Below are positions 32,067 through 40,932 of a DNA stretch of 48,278 nt, in pieces. Numbering within the stretch: the first letter of the stretch is position 1; each line of letters starts with the position of its first letter. A program made the translations under genes and the position numbers. The DNA is from Gammaproteobacteria bacterium (GTDB lineage Bacteria; Pseudomonadota; Gammaproteobacteria; Steroidobacterales; Steroidobacteraceae). The notes below the pieces were generated by a model, which worked only from the letters and a program-made list of their open reading frames with translations, was not told where the DNA came from and did not search any database. The DNA is taken from NCBI GenBank assembly GCA_013289615.1, contig JABCZO010000031.1, positions 1 to 48,278 on the forward strand, read 5' to 3'.

Positions 32067-33361
32067 CACCAACTCCTTGTCACGCGCCGCCAGAAAGAAG
32101 ATGAGAACTTCGGATCAATATAGTCCTGCAGCTGCCTCCATGCGGGAAAGTATTGCTGAAACGATTGCGCCGCCATGCGCGCGTCCTTGGCCGGGTAGAC
32201 CGCACCGCCCGCGGCGCGGGTGATCACATCGAGCGATTCGAGTAATTGCAGGGTCGGCTCACCGCGATTAGGGAAATCGAGCGCCAAGGTGACGCCCGGC
32301 CGCGCAAACGACAGCAATCCCAGCGACGGCAGATTGCCGAACTGCTTCAGGACCACCAGAAACGATGCCTGGCGTGAACGCGCAACGCGCCGCAGCATCT
32401 CTGGCAAAGCCGTGGCGGCCTCGGTTCCTGGCAGCAGGCATTGATATTGGAAAAAGCCGCGTGGACCATACAGTCGATTCCAGTCCAGCAGGCGGTCGAG
32501 CGGGAACAGGAACGGCTGATAGTGCCATAAGGCGCGCGCTTGCTGCGCTGCCGGCCGATGAAAATAGAGTTCATTGAACAATCGCACCGACAGACCCGTC
32601 ACCGGCGAGAGCGGCGGCGTCAGTGGAAGGCGCAGTGAACGCGCGCGCGGTGGCCGGGCGTCGTGCTGCACGTGATTGCCGCGTATGAATACCCCGCGCC
32701 CGAGCTTGCCGCCGCTCGCGGTGCAGTCGAGCCAGGCCACCGTGTATTCGTAGGCGGCATCCGATTGCGCCGCCAGCGCGAAGAATTCCTGCAGGTTGTC
32801 GAAGCGCTGGCTATCGCCAGCGATCCATTCACCGGGGACGCGGCGCAACTGCAGGCGCGCCGTACTGATCATGCCGGTCAGTCCCAGTCCGCCGATGGTT
32901 GCGGCGAACCAGTCGGCATGCTGATCCGGCGCGCAGCGCAATGTTTCACCGCTCGAGCGCCGCAGTTCGAAGCCGAGCAGATGATTACCAAAGCTGCCCG
33001 CCCGGTGATGATTCTTACCGTGCACGTCGTTGGCGATGGCGCCGCCGACCGTCACCAGCGCCGTGCCCGGCGTCACAGCCGGCAACCAACCGCGCGGCAG
33101 CGTCAGCGCGATGATCTCACTGAGCAGGACACCGGCTTCGCACTCAAGAACGCCGCTCGCGGCATCAAAGCTGATGAATCGGTCGAGACTGCGTGTGGTC
33201 AACAACGTGCCCTCGGCATTGAGGCATACGTCGCCATAACTGCGGCCGTTGCCGAAAACCAGCATCGGCCCGGCTGGCGGCAGCGGCTGGTAGCGGTTCG
33301 TTATTGGGATGAGGCGCTGATCATAACGTGGCCAACGGCCCCAGGAGACACCGGTGGACAT
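32066..33361 (-). CDS. DprE1-like FAD-dependent polyprenyl-phospho-ribose 2-oxidase
   Basis: About 431 residues, close to the mycobacterial length. The VAO-type FAD domain contains GNGRSYGDVCL, TPGTALVTVGGAIAND and HGKNHHRAGSFGNH (~114-127), nearly the same as the DprE1 signature. WNRLYGPRGFFQYQ and PAKDARMAAQSF (K392, matching the essential Lys418 of the M. tuberculosis enzyme by eye alignment) are also present. It should oxidise C2 of polyprenyl-phospho-ribose. The residue aligned with Cys387, target of benzothiazinones, is Ala (about residue 360, GVTLALDFP). The start is ten bases after the UbiA-fusion stop, and the end overlaps the DprE2-like gene. Confidence 0.9.
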   Translation of the reverse strand: MSTGVSWGRWPRYDQRLIPITNRYQPLPPAGPMLVFGNGRSYGDVCLNAEGTLLTTRSLDRFISFDAASGVLECEAGVLLSEIIALTLPRGWLPAVTPGTALVTVGGAIANDVHGKNHHRAGSFGNHLLGFELRRSSGETLRCAPDQHADWFAATIGGLGLTGMISTARLQLRRVPGEWIAGDSQRFDNLQEFFALAAQSDAAYEYTVAWLDCTASGGKLGRGVFIRGNHVQHDARPPRARSLRLPLTPPLSPVTGLSVRLFNELYFHRPAAQQARALWHYQPFLFPLDRLLDWNRLYGPRGFFQYQCLLPGTEAATALPEMLRRVARSRQASFLVVLKQFGNLPSLGLLSFARPGVTLALDFPNRGEPTLQLLESLDVITRAAGGAVYPAKDARMAAQSFQQYFPAWRQLQDYIDPKFSSSFWRRVTRSW

Positions 33362-33370
33362 CGCGGCGCC

Positions 33371-34786
33371 TCAGATCGACAACAGCACGATCAGCCCGAG
33401 CGCGCCCAGGACCAGCAGGCTGACCCGATCGCCCAGAGCAAACACGACCGGATCGTCCTGCATTTGGCCACGCGCCGTCAGCATCCAGACACGGCTGATC
33501 CAGAACAGCATCAGCGGGCAGATCAGCCACATCGTCTTATGGTGGTGGTACAGGGCGATTGAGTCGGCACTATTGATATACAGCGCAATGACCACGACCG
33601 CACAGTAGCCCGCAGCAGTGCCGAAGCTCATGATGAGCGACAGATCGTCGGCGTCGTAGCCGCGGACATGTCCCGCGAGCTCGGCCGCCTTGCGGGCATC
33701 GTAGAGTTCGGCGTAGCGCTTGACGAATCCCAGACTGAGGAACAGGAATACTGAGAACGCCAGCAGCCAGAACGACAGTCCGATGCGCGTGGCAGCGGCA
33801 CCGGCGATGATGCGCAGCGTATAGAGCCCCGCAAGCGTCATGACATCTAGCAACGCGATCTGTTTCAGAAGCAGCGAGTAGCTCCAGGTGATGATGTAGT
33901 AACAGGCCAGCACCAGGGCATACAGCCAGCCGATGACCGCGGCCAACAACATCGCGCACAGCAGCAGTATGGCGCCGGCATACAATCCGCTGCGCACCGA
34001 CAGCTGTGCGGTGGCGAACGGTCGGTGGCGTTTGCGCGGATGCTCGCGATCGGCGGCGATATCAAATAGATCGTTGGTGACGTAGACACTCGAGGCACAG
34101 CATCCAAAGGCGACAAAAGCCATCGCTCCCTGCAACAACATCCCCGGTTCCGCGATCCGGTGTCCCAGCAATGGAGGCAGGAACACCAATGCATTCTTGA
34201 CCCATTGGTGTAATCGGATCGCCTTGATCCATGTGCGCAGCGTCGGCTTGGTTGACTCGAAAACCCGAAGCACCCGGGTCCTGAGTCCGACGCTGTCGCC
34301 CAGGCTGCGATCGCCGACCACCAACGCAGCCCGCGAGGCTTCCCAGACAATCATGTCGGAGGGATCGCTGCCGGCATAGTCAAAACCGTGTTCGCCGAAG
34401 CGCTCGACCAGCGCGTGACGTTTGCGCTCCGCCGCCGAGCCGCCGGCGCCGGTAGGAATAACTTCGTCGAACAGCCCCAGGTGCACGGCGATCTGCTCGG
34501 CCAATTGCGGATCGCCGTCGGCAACCAGTATCAGTCGCTGTCCGCTGCTATGCTGCTGGCGCAGCCATTGCAGCAAGTCGGTACGAAACGGCAGGTACCT
34601 GGCCTCGGCGTGTTCGTGCTCGCGCGTTCGAGAGGCGGTCGGCTCGTTGGCGCGCCAGCGATGCAGCAGTCTGCCCAACAGCGGCGGTGATGCCTTGAAT
34701 GCACTGATCGAGCGCTCGTGCCGGATGTTGGCCGGCGTCAGGGTGCCGATAATATCCAGACACAGCGGAACCCCGTCCTGGTTCAC
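33371..34786 (-). CDS. HAD-UbiA fusion: polyprenyl-phosphate phosphoribosyltransferase type
   Basis: About 471 residues. Residues ~6-170 are a HAD-like domain and ~180-471 a UbiA-type membrane prenyltransferase with about eight or nine helices. The UbiA part has HQWVKNALVFLPPLL, the NDLFDIAADREHPRKRHRP Asp-rich motif and YSLLLKQIALLDVMTLAGLYTLR, all typical of enzymes that put 5-phosphoribose on polyprenyl phosphate. The HAD domain looks degenerate: motif I is D11-I-I13-G-T rather than DxDGT, the motif II Thr is replaced (LVADGD), and the first motif IV Asp is replaced (YAGSDPSD). The GTG at 34786 overlaps the upstream stop (GTGA). It supplies the substrate for the DprE1/DprE2-like pair. Confidence 0.87.
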   Translation of the reverse strand: MNQDGVPLCLDIIGTLTPANIRHERSISAFKASPPLLGRLLHRWRANEPTASRTREHEHAEARYLPFRTDLLQWLRQQHSSGQRLILVADGDPQLAEQIAVHLGLFDEVIPTGAGGSAAERKRHALVERFGEHGFDYAGSDPSDMIVWEASRAALVVGDRSLGDSVGLRTRVLRVFESTKPTLRTWIKAIRLHQWVKNALVFLPPLLGHRIAEPGMLLQGAMAFVAFGCCASSVYVTNDLFDIAADREHPRKRHRPFATAQLSVRSGLYAGAILLLCAMLLAAVIGWLYALVLACYYIITWSYSLLLKQIALLDVMTLAGLYTLRIIAGAAATRIGLSFWLLAFSVFLFLSLGFVKRYAELYDARKAAELAGHVRGYDADDLSLIMSFGTAAGYCAVVVIALYINSADSIALYHHHKTMWLICPLMLFWISRVWMLTARGQMQDDPVVFALGDRVSLLVLGALGLIVLLSI

Positions 34787-35763
34787 GGCGCGGGCTCCAG
34801 CCCGGCGCGCCTCGGGTGCATTTCGACCGTTACCGCGGCAGCCATACCTATCAGGACAGCAAACCAGAGCGTCGCGATACGGCACAACAGCGTCGCTGCC
34901 AGAGCCACCCGTAGCGGCGCGCCCTGCGCGACCAGCAGCGTAGTCATGACCAGTTCCATTCCGCCGAGCCCAGCCGGTAAGAAAAAGGCCGCACTACCGG
35001 CCAGCACCGCCAGCGCATAGATTCCGATGGCGCTGAGCAGCGGCACCTGCACATGCAGCCCCTGGCAGATCAGATAATAGCCGAGTCCCTCGGCACCCCA
35101 CGATACCACGCCGGCGACGGTGCCCAGAATGAGTAACCGGGGCCGCAGCAACGCACCCGAGGAGCGCAGCAGATTCGCGATTGCCGGCAGCGGCCGGACA
35201 ATGCGGGGGCGCCGGAAGTGCCGGCTCAGGCGCTCGAGTATTTCCGGCAGCGCCTTGATGCTGACGGCCCAGACCAGCGCCAGCACCAGCAGCAGTGCGC
35301 CCACCACCAGCGGCCGATAGGCCGGTCGGTCGGACACGATCAGGCTGGCCAACAGCACCATCGCCAGCAGATCCTGCAACCTCTCGACGAACAGCGCCGC
35401 AATGCTTTGCGAATAGCTCACGCCGTAACCCCGCAGGTACAGCGAGCGCACTGCTTCTCCGGCTTTGGCGGGACTGACGGTGAATGCAAAGCCGCTCAGG
35501 TAGTAGAGCAGGTGCCTGCCCACCGGCAGCCGATGACCGAGCCTGGTCAGGAATGTGCGCCAGCGCTCGAATCGAACTGCGTAATTGGCACCCGAGAGTG
35601 CGAGTACCAGTGTGCAACCGGGCCATGCGAGCTGATCGACCGCGGCCATGATACCGGCCGAGTCAACCGCATATGCGCCAGCCAAGTAGATCATGGTCGC
35701 CAGTGCTGCGATCGCAATTAATGCTCGCCGCTTGCTGCTCGTAATGACCGCTTGCTGCGCCAA
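34783..35763 (-). CDS. LPG-synthase-type (UPF0104/AglD-like) transmembrane protein
   Basis: About 326 residues with eight or so hydrophobic helices. Diagnostic segments are NYAVRFERWRTFL, FAFTVSPAKAGEAVRSLYLR, LFVERLQDLLAM and the C-terminal FFLPAGLGGMELVMTTLLV. This is the transmembrane domain found in lysylphosphatidylglycerol synthases and in many cell-surface glycan loci, where it appears without the catalytic domain and may act in lipid flipping or lipid-sugar handling; its role is not settled. The start is TTG at 35763, supported by GAGGGG seven bases upstream. It leads the coupled operon with HAD-UbiA, DprE1-like and DprE2-like genes, so a role in moving polyprenyl-phospho-arabinose across the membrane is possible (inference). 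Confidence 0.83.
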   Translation of the reverse strand: MAQQAVITSSKRRALIAIAALATMIYLAGAYAVDSAGIMAAVDQLAWPGCTLVLALSGANYAVRFERWRTFLTRLGHRLPVGRHLLYYLSGFAFTVSPAKAGEAVRSLYLRGYGVSYSQSIAALFVERLQDLLAMVLLASLIVSDRPAYRPLVVGALLLVLALVWAVSIKALPEILERLSRHFRRPRIVRPLPAIANLLRSSGALLRPRLLILGTVAGVVSWGAEGLGYYLICQGLHVQVPLLSAIGIYALAVLAGSAAFFLPAGLGGMELVMTTLLVAQGAPLRVALAATLLCRIATLWFAVLIGMAAAVTVEMHPRRAGLEPAP

Positions 35764-35949
35764 TTCCGCGCCCCTCTTGAGGTATCGCCGTGGTATCGTG
35801 GAAGCGGCCCCTCCAGACTTTCATCAGCCGCGGAGTGGATTGGTGCGCAACGTCACACGATGCGGCCGACAATTCGATTAGTCTTGGCTGCCAATGGCTA
35901 TGGTATCGCCCCAGGTCACCTGACATAAACGCAATTATCGCACTTGCCT

Positions 35950-37404
35950 ATGCGGCTTTTTGAAAATCGTCCACCACTGCGCACACCACTGCGCACACCA
36001 CAGCGCGCGCCACTGAGCGCCGCCGTTGGTGCCGGCACAGAGCGGAGCTGGCTGGTAGACAGCAAGTACCAGCCGGCCATGACGCTGATGATGTACCTGC
36101 TGCTGTTCTATATCACGGTGCCGTCCAACGTGCTGACCCGGCAGGGCACGGATGTGGTGGGTGAGGTGGATCCGGTCTACCGAACCCTGAAACTGGCATT
36201 GCTCGCCGCCGGGGTGCTGGTGCTGCTCTGGCGACACTCATTTGCCCTGCGGCTGGCCCGCGACGTCAATAAATTCTTCATCGCTTTCGTCGCCCTGATT
36301 TTGCTGAGCACCACCTGGTCGATCGAACCGGCCATCACCGTGACGCGATTTTTTGCGATTTTCACGATCTGCCTCGTGTGCGGGGGCTGTGTGATGATTG
36401 GTTGGTATGACCGGCGGTTCCAGGAAATTGTGCGGTCATTCCTGACAGCGCTCATGGTCGGTTCTCTGATCTACGGCATCATCGCGCCCGATTTCGCCAG
36501 GGAACAAGGCAACAGCATCTCGTTGGCGGGCGCATGGCGCGGCATGATGCAGCAGAAAAACGAATTCGGTCACGCGGCCAGCATCGCCGTGTTCCTGTGG
36601 GTACACGGCGTGCTGACAAAGGAAGTCAAATTCCGCTACTTTGTGATTGGCTTCGGCTCTGCCGCCACCTGCCTGATTCTGTCGCGCAGCTCGACCTCGA
36701 TATTCTCCGCGCTGTTCTCGAGCATGCTGCTGCTGCTGCTGCTGCGAGGCTCGAAAGGCAGACGTCGCTTCATGGCGTTCATCGTCGCGTCGTTCGCGAC
36801 GCTTATTCTGCTGTACTCGCTGGCGGTGCTGAATATCATTCCGGGCCTGGATTTCCTGCTGCAGCCGGTGATCTCGCTGACCGGCAAGGACGCGACGTTT
36901 TCCGGCCGCACGCAGATTTGGACCGTGATTCGTGAACACATCAGCCACGCGCCGCTGCTGGGCACGGGCTACGGGGCGTACTGGATCGGCCCGGTGGCCA
37001 GGTCGCCGTCGTCGGTGTTCATTACCAGGCAGTCCAATTTCTATCCGACCGAATCGCATAACGGCTACCTCGAGATCATTAATGACCTTGGCTATGTCGG
37101 CCTGTTATGCCTGCTCGGGTTTCTGCTGGTGTTCTTACGGCAATCGCTGGCACTGCTGAAGCTCGATTACAACCAGGCCACGCTTTATCTGGCGTTGCTG
37201 TTCGCGGAATTGATCAACAACCTCACCGAGAGCGATTGGTTCGGGTCGGGCGGCATCGCCATGCCGATCGTGACGCTGGCAACCTTCGGTTTGGCCCGGG
37301 CGTTGCTGGAACAGCGCTGGCGTAGTCAGCCGCAGCAGGTGCCGTTACCGACTTCGCCGATAGAGCGTCGGCCTCGCAGCTTATCGAGCCGTCATTCCAG
37401 GTAG
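35950..37404 (+). CDS. O-antigen ligase / Wzy-like polymerase
   Basis: About 484 residues with roughly ten to twelve helices. The O-antigen ligase domain is marked by a large periplasmic loop with FSGRTQIWTVIREHI, APLLGTGYGAYW and SHNGYLEIINDLGYVGLL, which includes the usual catalytic-loop His. It would polymerise or ligate lipid-linked repeat units on the periplasmic face. With a Wzx-type flippase next to it and EpsE/F/G further on, polymerase (Wzy) is more likely than LPS ligase. The start is ATG 35950 (or TTG 35944); no clear ribosome site. The N-terminal tail holds a small PLRTPLRTPQRA repeat. It is divergent from the DprE operon and convergent with the flippase gene. Confidence 0.87.
   Translation: MRLFENRPPLRTPLRTPQRAPLSAAVGAGTERSWLVDSKYQPAMTLMMYLLLFYITVPSNVLTRQGTDVVGEVDPVYRTLKLALLAAGVLVLLWRHSFALRLARDVNKFFIAFVALILLSTTWSIEPAITVTRFFAIFTICLVCGGCVMIGWYDRRFQEIVRSFLTALMVGSLIYGIIAPDFAREQGNSISLAGAWRGMMQQKNEFGHAASIAVFLWVHGVLTKEVKFRYFVIGFGSAATCLILSRSSTSIFSALFSSMLLLLLLRGSKGRRRFMAFIVASFATLILLYSLAVLNIIPGLDFLLQPVISLTGKDATFSGRTQIWTVIREHISHAPLLGTGYGAYWIGPVARSPSSVFITRQSNFYPTESHNGYLEIINDLGYVGLLCLLGFLLVFLRQSLALLKLDYNQATLYLALLFAELINNLTESDWFGSGGIAMPIVTLATFGLARALLEQRWRSQPQQVPLPTSPIERRPRSLSSRHSR
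35973..36008 (+). repeat. 12-bp tandem repeat in the polymerase N-terminus
   Basis: ACCACTGCGCAC occurs twice in tandem (35973-35984 and 35985-35996), followed by a degenerate third copy. It encodes a PLRT repeat and keeps the reading frame. Confidence 0.7.
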
Positions 37405-37496
37405 CGGGCCGACTGCGAATCACTGCCGCCTATAGTGCATTGCAGGATCGGAGCGACTGACTTTCGCCAGCGGACGGCTCGCCCCCCCGTAGCCGG

Positions 37497-38768
37497 CTAA
37501 GAAATCGCGCGGCGCCGCAGAACCTGCCGCCACAACAGCAACGCCAGGCCGGTCAGCAGGGCGCACTCGCCGGCCAGCTGTCCGATCAATACCGCAGCGG
37601 CACCCCAGCGTGGAATGCCAAGCCACATCGTCGACAAGGACATCGCGGCGCTCAGACCAATGATCCAAGCCATCGTTCTTGCACGCTTTAGCGCATACAG
37701 AGCCGATTGCAACACCTCGCGCGGCAGGAACACCAGCGCCACACACCCCCACAGAAACAGCAGCCGATCCTGATCGCCGATGTGCTTGTGCAGGAGATCA
37801 ACGATCAGCCAGTCGCGGACGATCCAGGCGACTGCAAAGTACATCAGGTCAATCGCCGTGATCAGGACTGTGAGCACCGCCAGTCGTCGCAACATACTCG
37901 GCAATCCGAATTTTGCCAGCCAGTTTGCCGCCGTCGGCGTCAGCAGAATGTTGATGCCATACATGAACACGAATACCGGCATCACCACCAGGCGCGCTGC
38001 GTTCACATTGGTCACGGCGGTCAGATCGAGGCGCGTCGCCAGCACGTAGTTGTAGCTCTGCGCGAACAACCAGTAGATCACCGCGCCGACCGCCGACCAC
38101 AGACCGATGGTGCGGATTTCGCGCCAGAATGGACCGGGGTTGCCTGATACCCAGCCGGGTTCCAAGGCCAGCATTCGGTGGGCCACGGTAGCGCCGGCCC
38201 AGCCCGCTGCGCTCAGCGCGGCAATGGCCAGAGGGCCGGCCGCGGGGCGCAGCAGCAGTGCGAGCGCGATGCCGAGCAGCAGGATCGCGACGTAGACCGC
38301 ATCGGCCCCCAACATCGCCTGCGGCCGGGAATAGATCAGCAGGACGCCGCGGCGGTATTCACGCTGCAGAGCGGCCCATCCGGCCAGAATCGTGCCCGCG
38401 ACCGCCAGCGAGATGCTCGCGCTCCAGATCCCGATCACATACGCCGCCAATGGCAACGCCAGCAGCGCCAATGCCATGCGACGCAGAAAGCTTGTCTGGC
38501 TGGCTCCCAGACTACCGATCATCTGCACCCGCAACCCCGCTGTTTTTGTCGGAGCGATCGCCGCAACCGGCCCGGAAAGCCACGCGGCCTGCGCACTCAC
38601 CAGCAGCAGCACAGCGGATTGAGCCAGCACAAACTGGCCGTAGGAGACATCGCTGGCGTAGCGGATCATCATGAAGCCGGCGACGAAATTGGCCCCGGAC
38701 AGCAGGACCTGGTCCAGAACGCCGGTACCAAAGAAATACAGGAAGCGGCCGGACGGGCGCGTGCTCAT
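37497..38768 (-). CDS. Wzx-type polysaccharide flippase (MOP superfamily)
   Basis: About 423 residues with twelve or so helices. The N-terminus GVLDQVLLSGANFVAGFMMIRYASDVSYGQFVLAQS is typical of MOP-family polysaccharide exporters, and the middle repeat with VYWLFAQSYNYVLATRL matches the second half of the fold. It would flip undecaprenyl-diphosphate-linked repeat units to the periplasm for the adjacent polymerase. The start at 38768 has no obvious ribosome site. Its promoter should lie in the large region 38769-39166 shared with the GH5 gene. Polymerase and flippase genes converge with only 92 bp between stops. Confidence 0.85.
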   Translation of the reverse strand: MSTRPSGRFLYFFGTGVLDQVLLSGANFVAGFMMIRYASDVSYGQFVLAQSAVLLLVSAQAAWLSGPVAAIAPTKTAGLRVQMIGSLGASQTSFLRRMALALLALPLAAYVIGIWSASISLAVAGTILAGWAALQREYRRGVLLIYSRPQAMLGADAVYVAILLLGIALALLLRPAAGPLAIAALSAAGWAGATVAHRMLALEPGWVSGNPGPFWREIRTIGLWSAVGAVIYWLFAQSYNYVLATRLDLTAVTNVNAARLVVMPVFVFMYGINILLTPTAANWLAKFGLPSMLRRLAVLTVLITAIDLMYFAVAWIVRDWLIVDLLHKHIGDQDRLLFLWGCVALVFLPREVLQSALYALKRARTMAWIIGLSAAMSLSTMWLGIPRWGAAAVLIGQLAGECALLTGLALLLWRQVLRRRAIS

Positions 38769-39166
38769 TTAACCAAGCTGATCAAACTCGTCTACCTGTG
38801 ATAGCCGGCCAGAACGTGCATGATCCGGCAAGTATAACAATCGGCATCACGGGTTGATGGGATCGTTGCCCAGACGAGCGCCGTGACGGGATTGCAAGCA
38901 GTCCGGGCGCCCCGCGCGCCCGGCGTAGCCGATGCCTGCGCAGCGGGTAGACGCGTTGATAAACTTTTGGTATTGCTCGCCTACTTTCATGGCATGGCAT
39001 GCGAGCCACGAACCGCCGGTTGATTAGCGCCGCATCAGCTGATCGGTTTTGATCAAGCTTGAGCCGCGCGCTTGGGCACTGGGGTGGCGCGGCAGGCAGG
39101 TGTAGTCGTGGCGTATGGAGCCTGAAACTGCGACCCGGCAGTTGGTAATTGGACGCGGAGGCGACG
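38769..39166. promoter_or_regulatory. Large divergent control region with GC hairpin and palindromes
   Basis: About 398 bases between flippase and GH5 genes, no gene seen. CCGGGCGC (38903-38910) and GCGCCCGG (38916-38923) form a perfect 8-bp stem with a 5-base loop. ATCAGCTGAT (39034-39043) is a perfect palindrome, followed by the inverted repeat TGATC...GATCA (39041-39056). These are fair operator candidates for the GH5 promoter. No reliable -35/-10 pair was found. Confidence 0.4.
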
Positions 39167-40576
39167 ATGAGGACGCAGGTACTGGGAGGCGCTTGGTGCG
39201 CATTGCTTTGCACGCTCGCGGCGTGCAGCGCATCCAACTCCGGCGGTGCGAGCAGCGCCACGGTCGCGGGCGCATTGACTGACAGCAGCCGCACTCCCGC
39301 CGCCGTCAGATCGCTCAGCGCGGGGGCGGGCATCGCGGTCAGCGGCAACAAGTTCATCAACACAGCGACGGGTAAGCCGGTCGTTCTCGCGGGCGCTAAC
39401 CTTGACGGCCTGGACGGCTCCGGGGGTTACGGCGGCGCCGGCCAGATCAAGCAATGGAGCATTATCGCGGGGATCACGAGCGCGCAGTGGGGTGCGATTG
39501 CAGCCAAGTGGGGGATCAACGCGATCCGCCTGCCGATGAATTCTGACTACTGGTTGAACCCCACCGTGTTTGACGATCCGGCTGCCGCGGCCATCGAGAC
39601 CGGGGCGTGCTGTTACACCTCGATCGCTCCCGGCAGCTACACGCCGGACGCCAGCAGTGCCTACCAGTCCGTCATCACGACGATCGTGACTCGCATCACG
39701 GCCGCCGGGATCGTGGTTCTCCTCGACCTGCACTGTGACGCACCGAAGAACTCATCCGGCCAGTACATTGCCTGCGTGGGCGAGACCTCGTTCCCCAGCA
39801 GTGACACAGCCCCGAGCTTCTGGTCTCAGGTCGCCAACACGTTCAAGTCAAATCCCATGGTCATCTTCGCGCTGTTCAACGAGCCCTACGGGTCGTCGAA
39901 CTATAACCGGGCGGCACCGCCGCCTGCCGCGGTCTCCGGGGGCGGCAATCGCGCGACGCCAGCCTCCTCGGCCGTGACGATGATCACCGGTGGGCTATAC
40001 ACCCCGTTCTCGATGCTGGCCAGCGACAAGACCCTGGTCACGCTGAGTGGCGGCGCCGCCCTCAATGCTGCCGGCATGACCGGCCTCATTACCACGATAA
40101 GAAAAACCGGCGCGACCAACGTCATCCTCGCGCCTCCGATCTGGTACTCAGGTCAGATTCAAACATGGCTCAACAGTTACACCACTGCCAACTATGGCCG
40201 GCCATCCGCCGGCAATCCCGACCCGCTCGGCCAGCTGGGCGCGGACTGGCACAACTACGACTGGTCTACCGGAACCCGAGCGCCAACGGCAATCCTCGCC
40301 GCTGGCTATCCGATCTGCATCACGGAGACTTTCGGGTTCGACAGCCAGCTCGATGGGGGCCGGGACACCTCGGGCTACACCTGGGCGGCATCGAATGGCA
40401 TTGGCGTGCTGCTGTGGACCTGGGCGACGTGGGACTCCCACCGCTATATCCCGGGCGGCGCCCAGAGTTCGACCGACATGTATAACTACCTGCTCAACAC
40501 CGGCCCCTGGGTCAACGGCGGCGCGCCGGTGCCGGCCGGGAACACGTTCGGTCAGAGCCCGCTATCGCCTATCTAG
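39167..40576 (+). CDS. GH5 cellulase-family lipoprotein (1)
   Basis: About 469 residues. MRTQVLGGAWCALLCTLAAC is a lipoprotein signal (lipobox LAAC, C20). The catalytic (beta/alpha)8 domain begins near GAGIAVSGNKF; the acid/base Glu is in LFNEPYG (E239) and the nucleophile Glu in CITETFG (E387), as in GH5 endoglucanases. It would cut beta-glucan-like chains at the cell surface; in an EPS locus, trimming or releasing the polymer is likely. GGAGG five bases upstream supports the ATG at 39167. It is a tail-to-tail paralog of the gene at 40933-42957, with long near-identical stretches, but lacks that protein's N-terminal Calx-beta domain. Confidence 0.88.
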   Translation: MRTQVLGGAWCALLCTLAACSASNSGGASSATVAGALTDSSRTPAAVRSLSAGAGIAVSGNKFINTATGKPVVLAGANLDGLDGSGGYGGAGQIKQWSIIAGITSAQWGAIAAKWGINAIRLPMNSDYWLNPTVFDDPAAAAIETGACCYTSIAPGSYTPDASSAYQSVITTIVTRITAAGIVVLLDLHCDAPKNSSGQYIACVGETSFPSSDTAPSFWSQVANTFKSNPMVIFALFNEPYGSSNYNRAAPPPAAVSGGGNRATPASSAVTMITGGLYTPFSMLASDKTLVTLSGGAALNAAGMTGLITTIRKTGATNVILAPPIWYSGQIQTWLNSYTTANYGRPSAGNPDPLGQLGADWHNYDWSTGTRAPTAILAAGYPICITETFGFDSQLDGGRDTSGYTWAASNGIGVLLWTWATWDSHRYIPGGAQSSTDMYNYLLNTGPWVNGGAPVPAGNTFGQSPLSPI

Positions 40577-40932
40577 TCTGTTGCCTGATCTACCGTGGGT
40601 AATTTCAACAGCAGTGGGAGGCGTCATCACATCGTCGCCGCAGGCGTGTGCGCGCCCATTAATCTGCACAATGAGCCCCATGGCGACCGCAGCTATGCCA
40701 ATCGGGTCACCACTGAACCGCTGATCATGCGAGGGCAGTCAGTTCGCCAACCAGGTGATGCAGGAAAACGCCAGCGCTAGGATCGGTGACAACGGCGGAG
40801 CCGCGGTGATGGTCGTCGGCAGACAAGCGATCGTCGCGGCGACACGCGCCACCGGGACAGCCAGCGTCGTTCGTCCAGCGGCGCTGAGCCGAGACGTGCG
40901 CATAGCGATGTTGCGCAAGGCGAGCATTGGGA
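40577..40932. other. Region between the convergent GH5 paralogs
   Basis: About 356 bases between the two GH5 stops. The minus-strand 65-codon frame listed separately covers most of the right half. The rest shows no recognisable gene, and no hairpin with a T-tract was found, so the two convergent transcripts have no evident intrinsic terminator. Confidence 0.4.
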
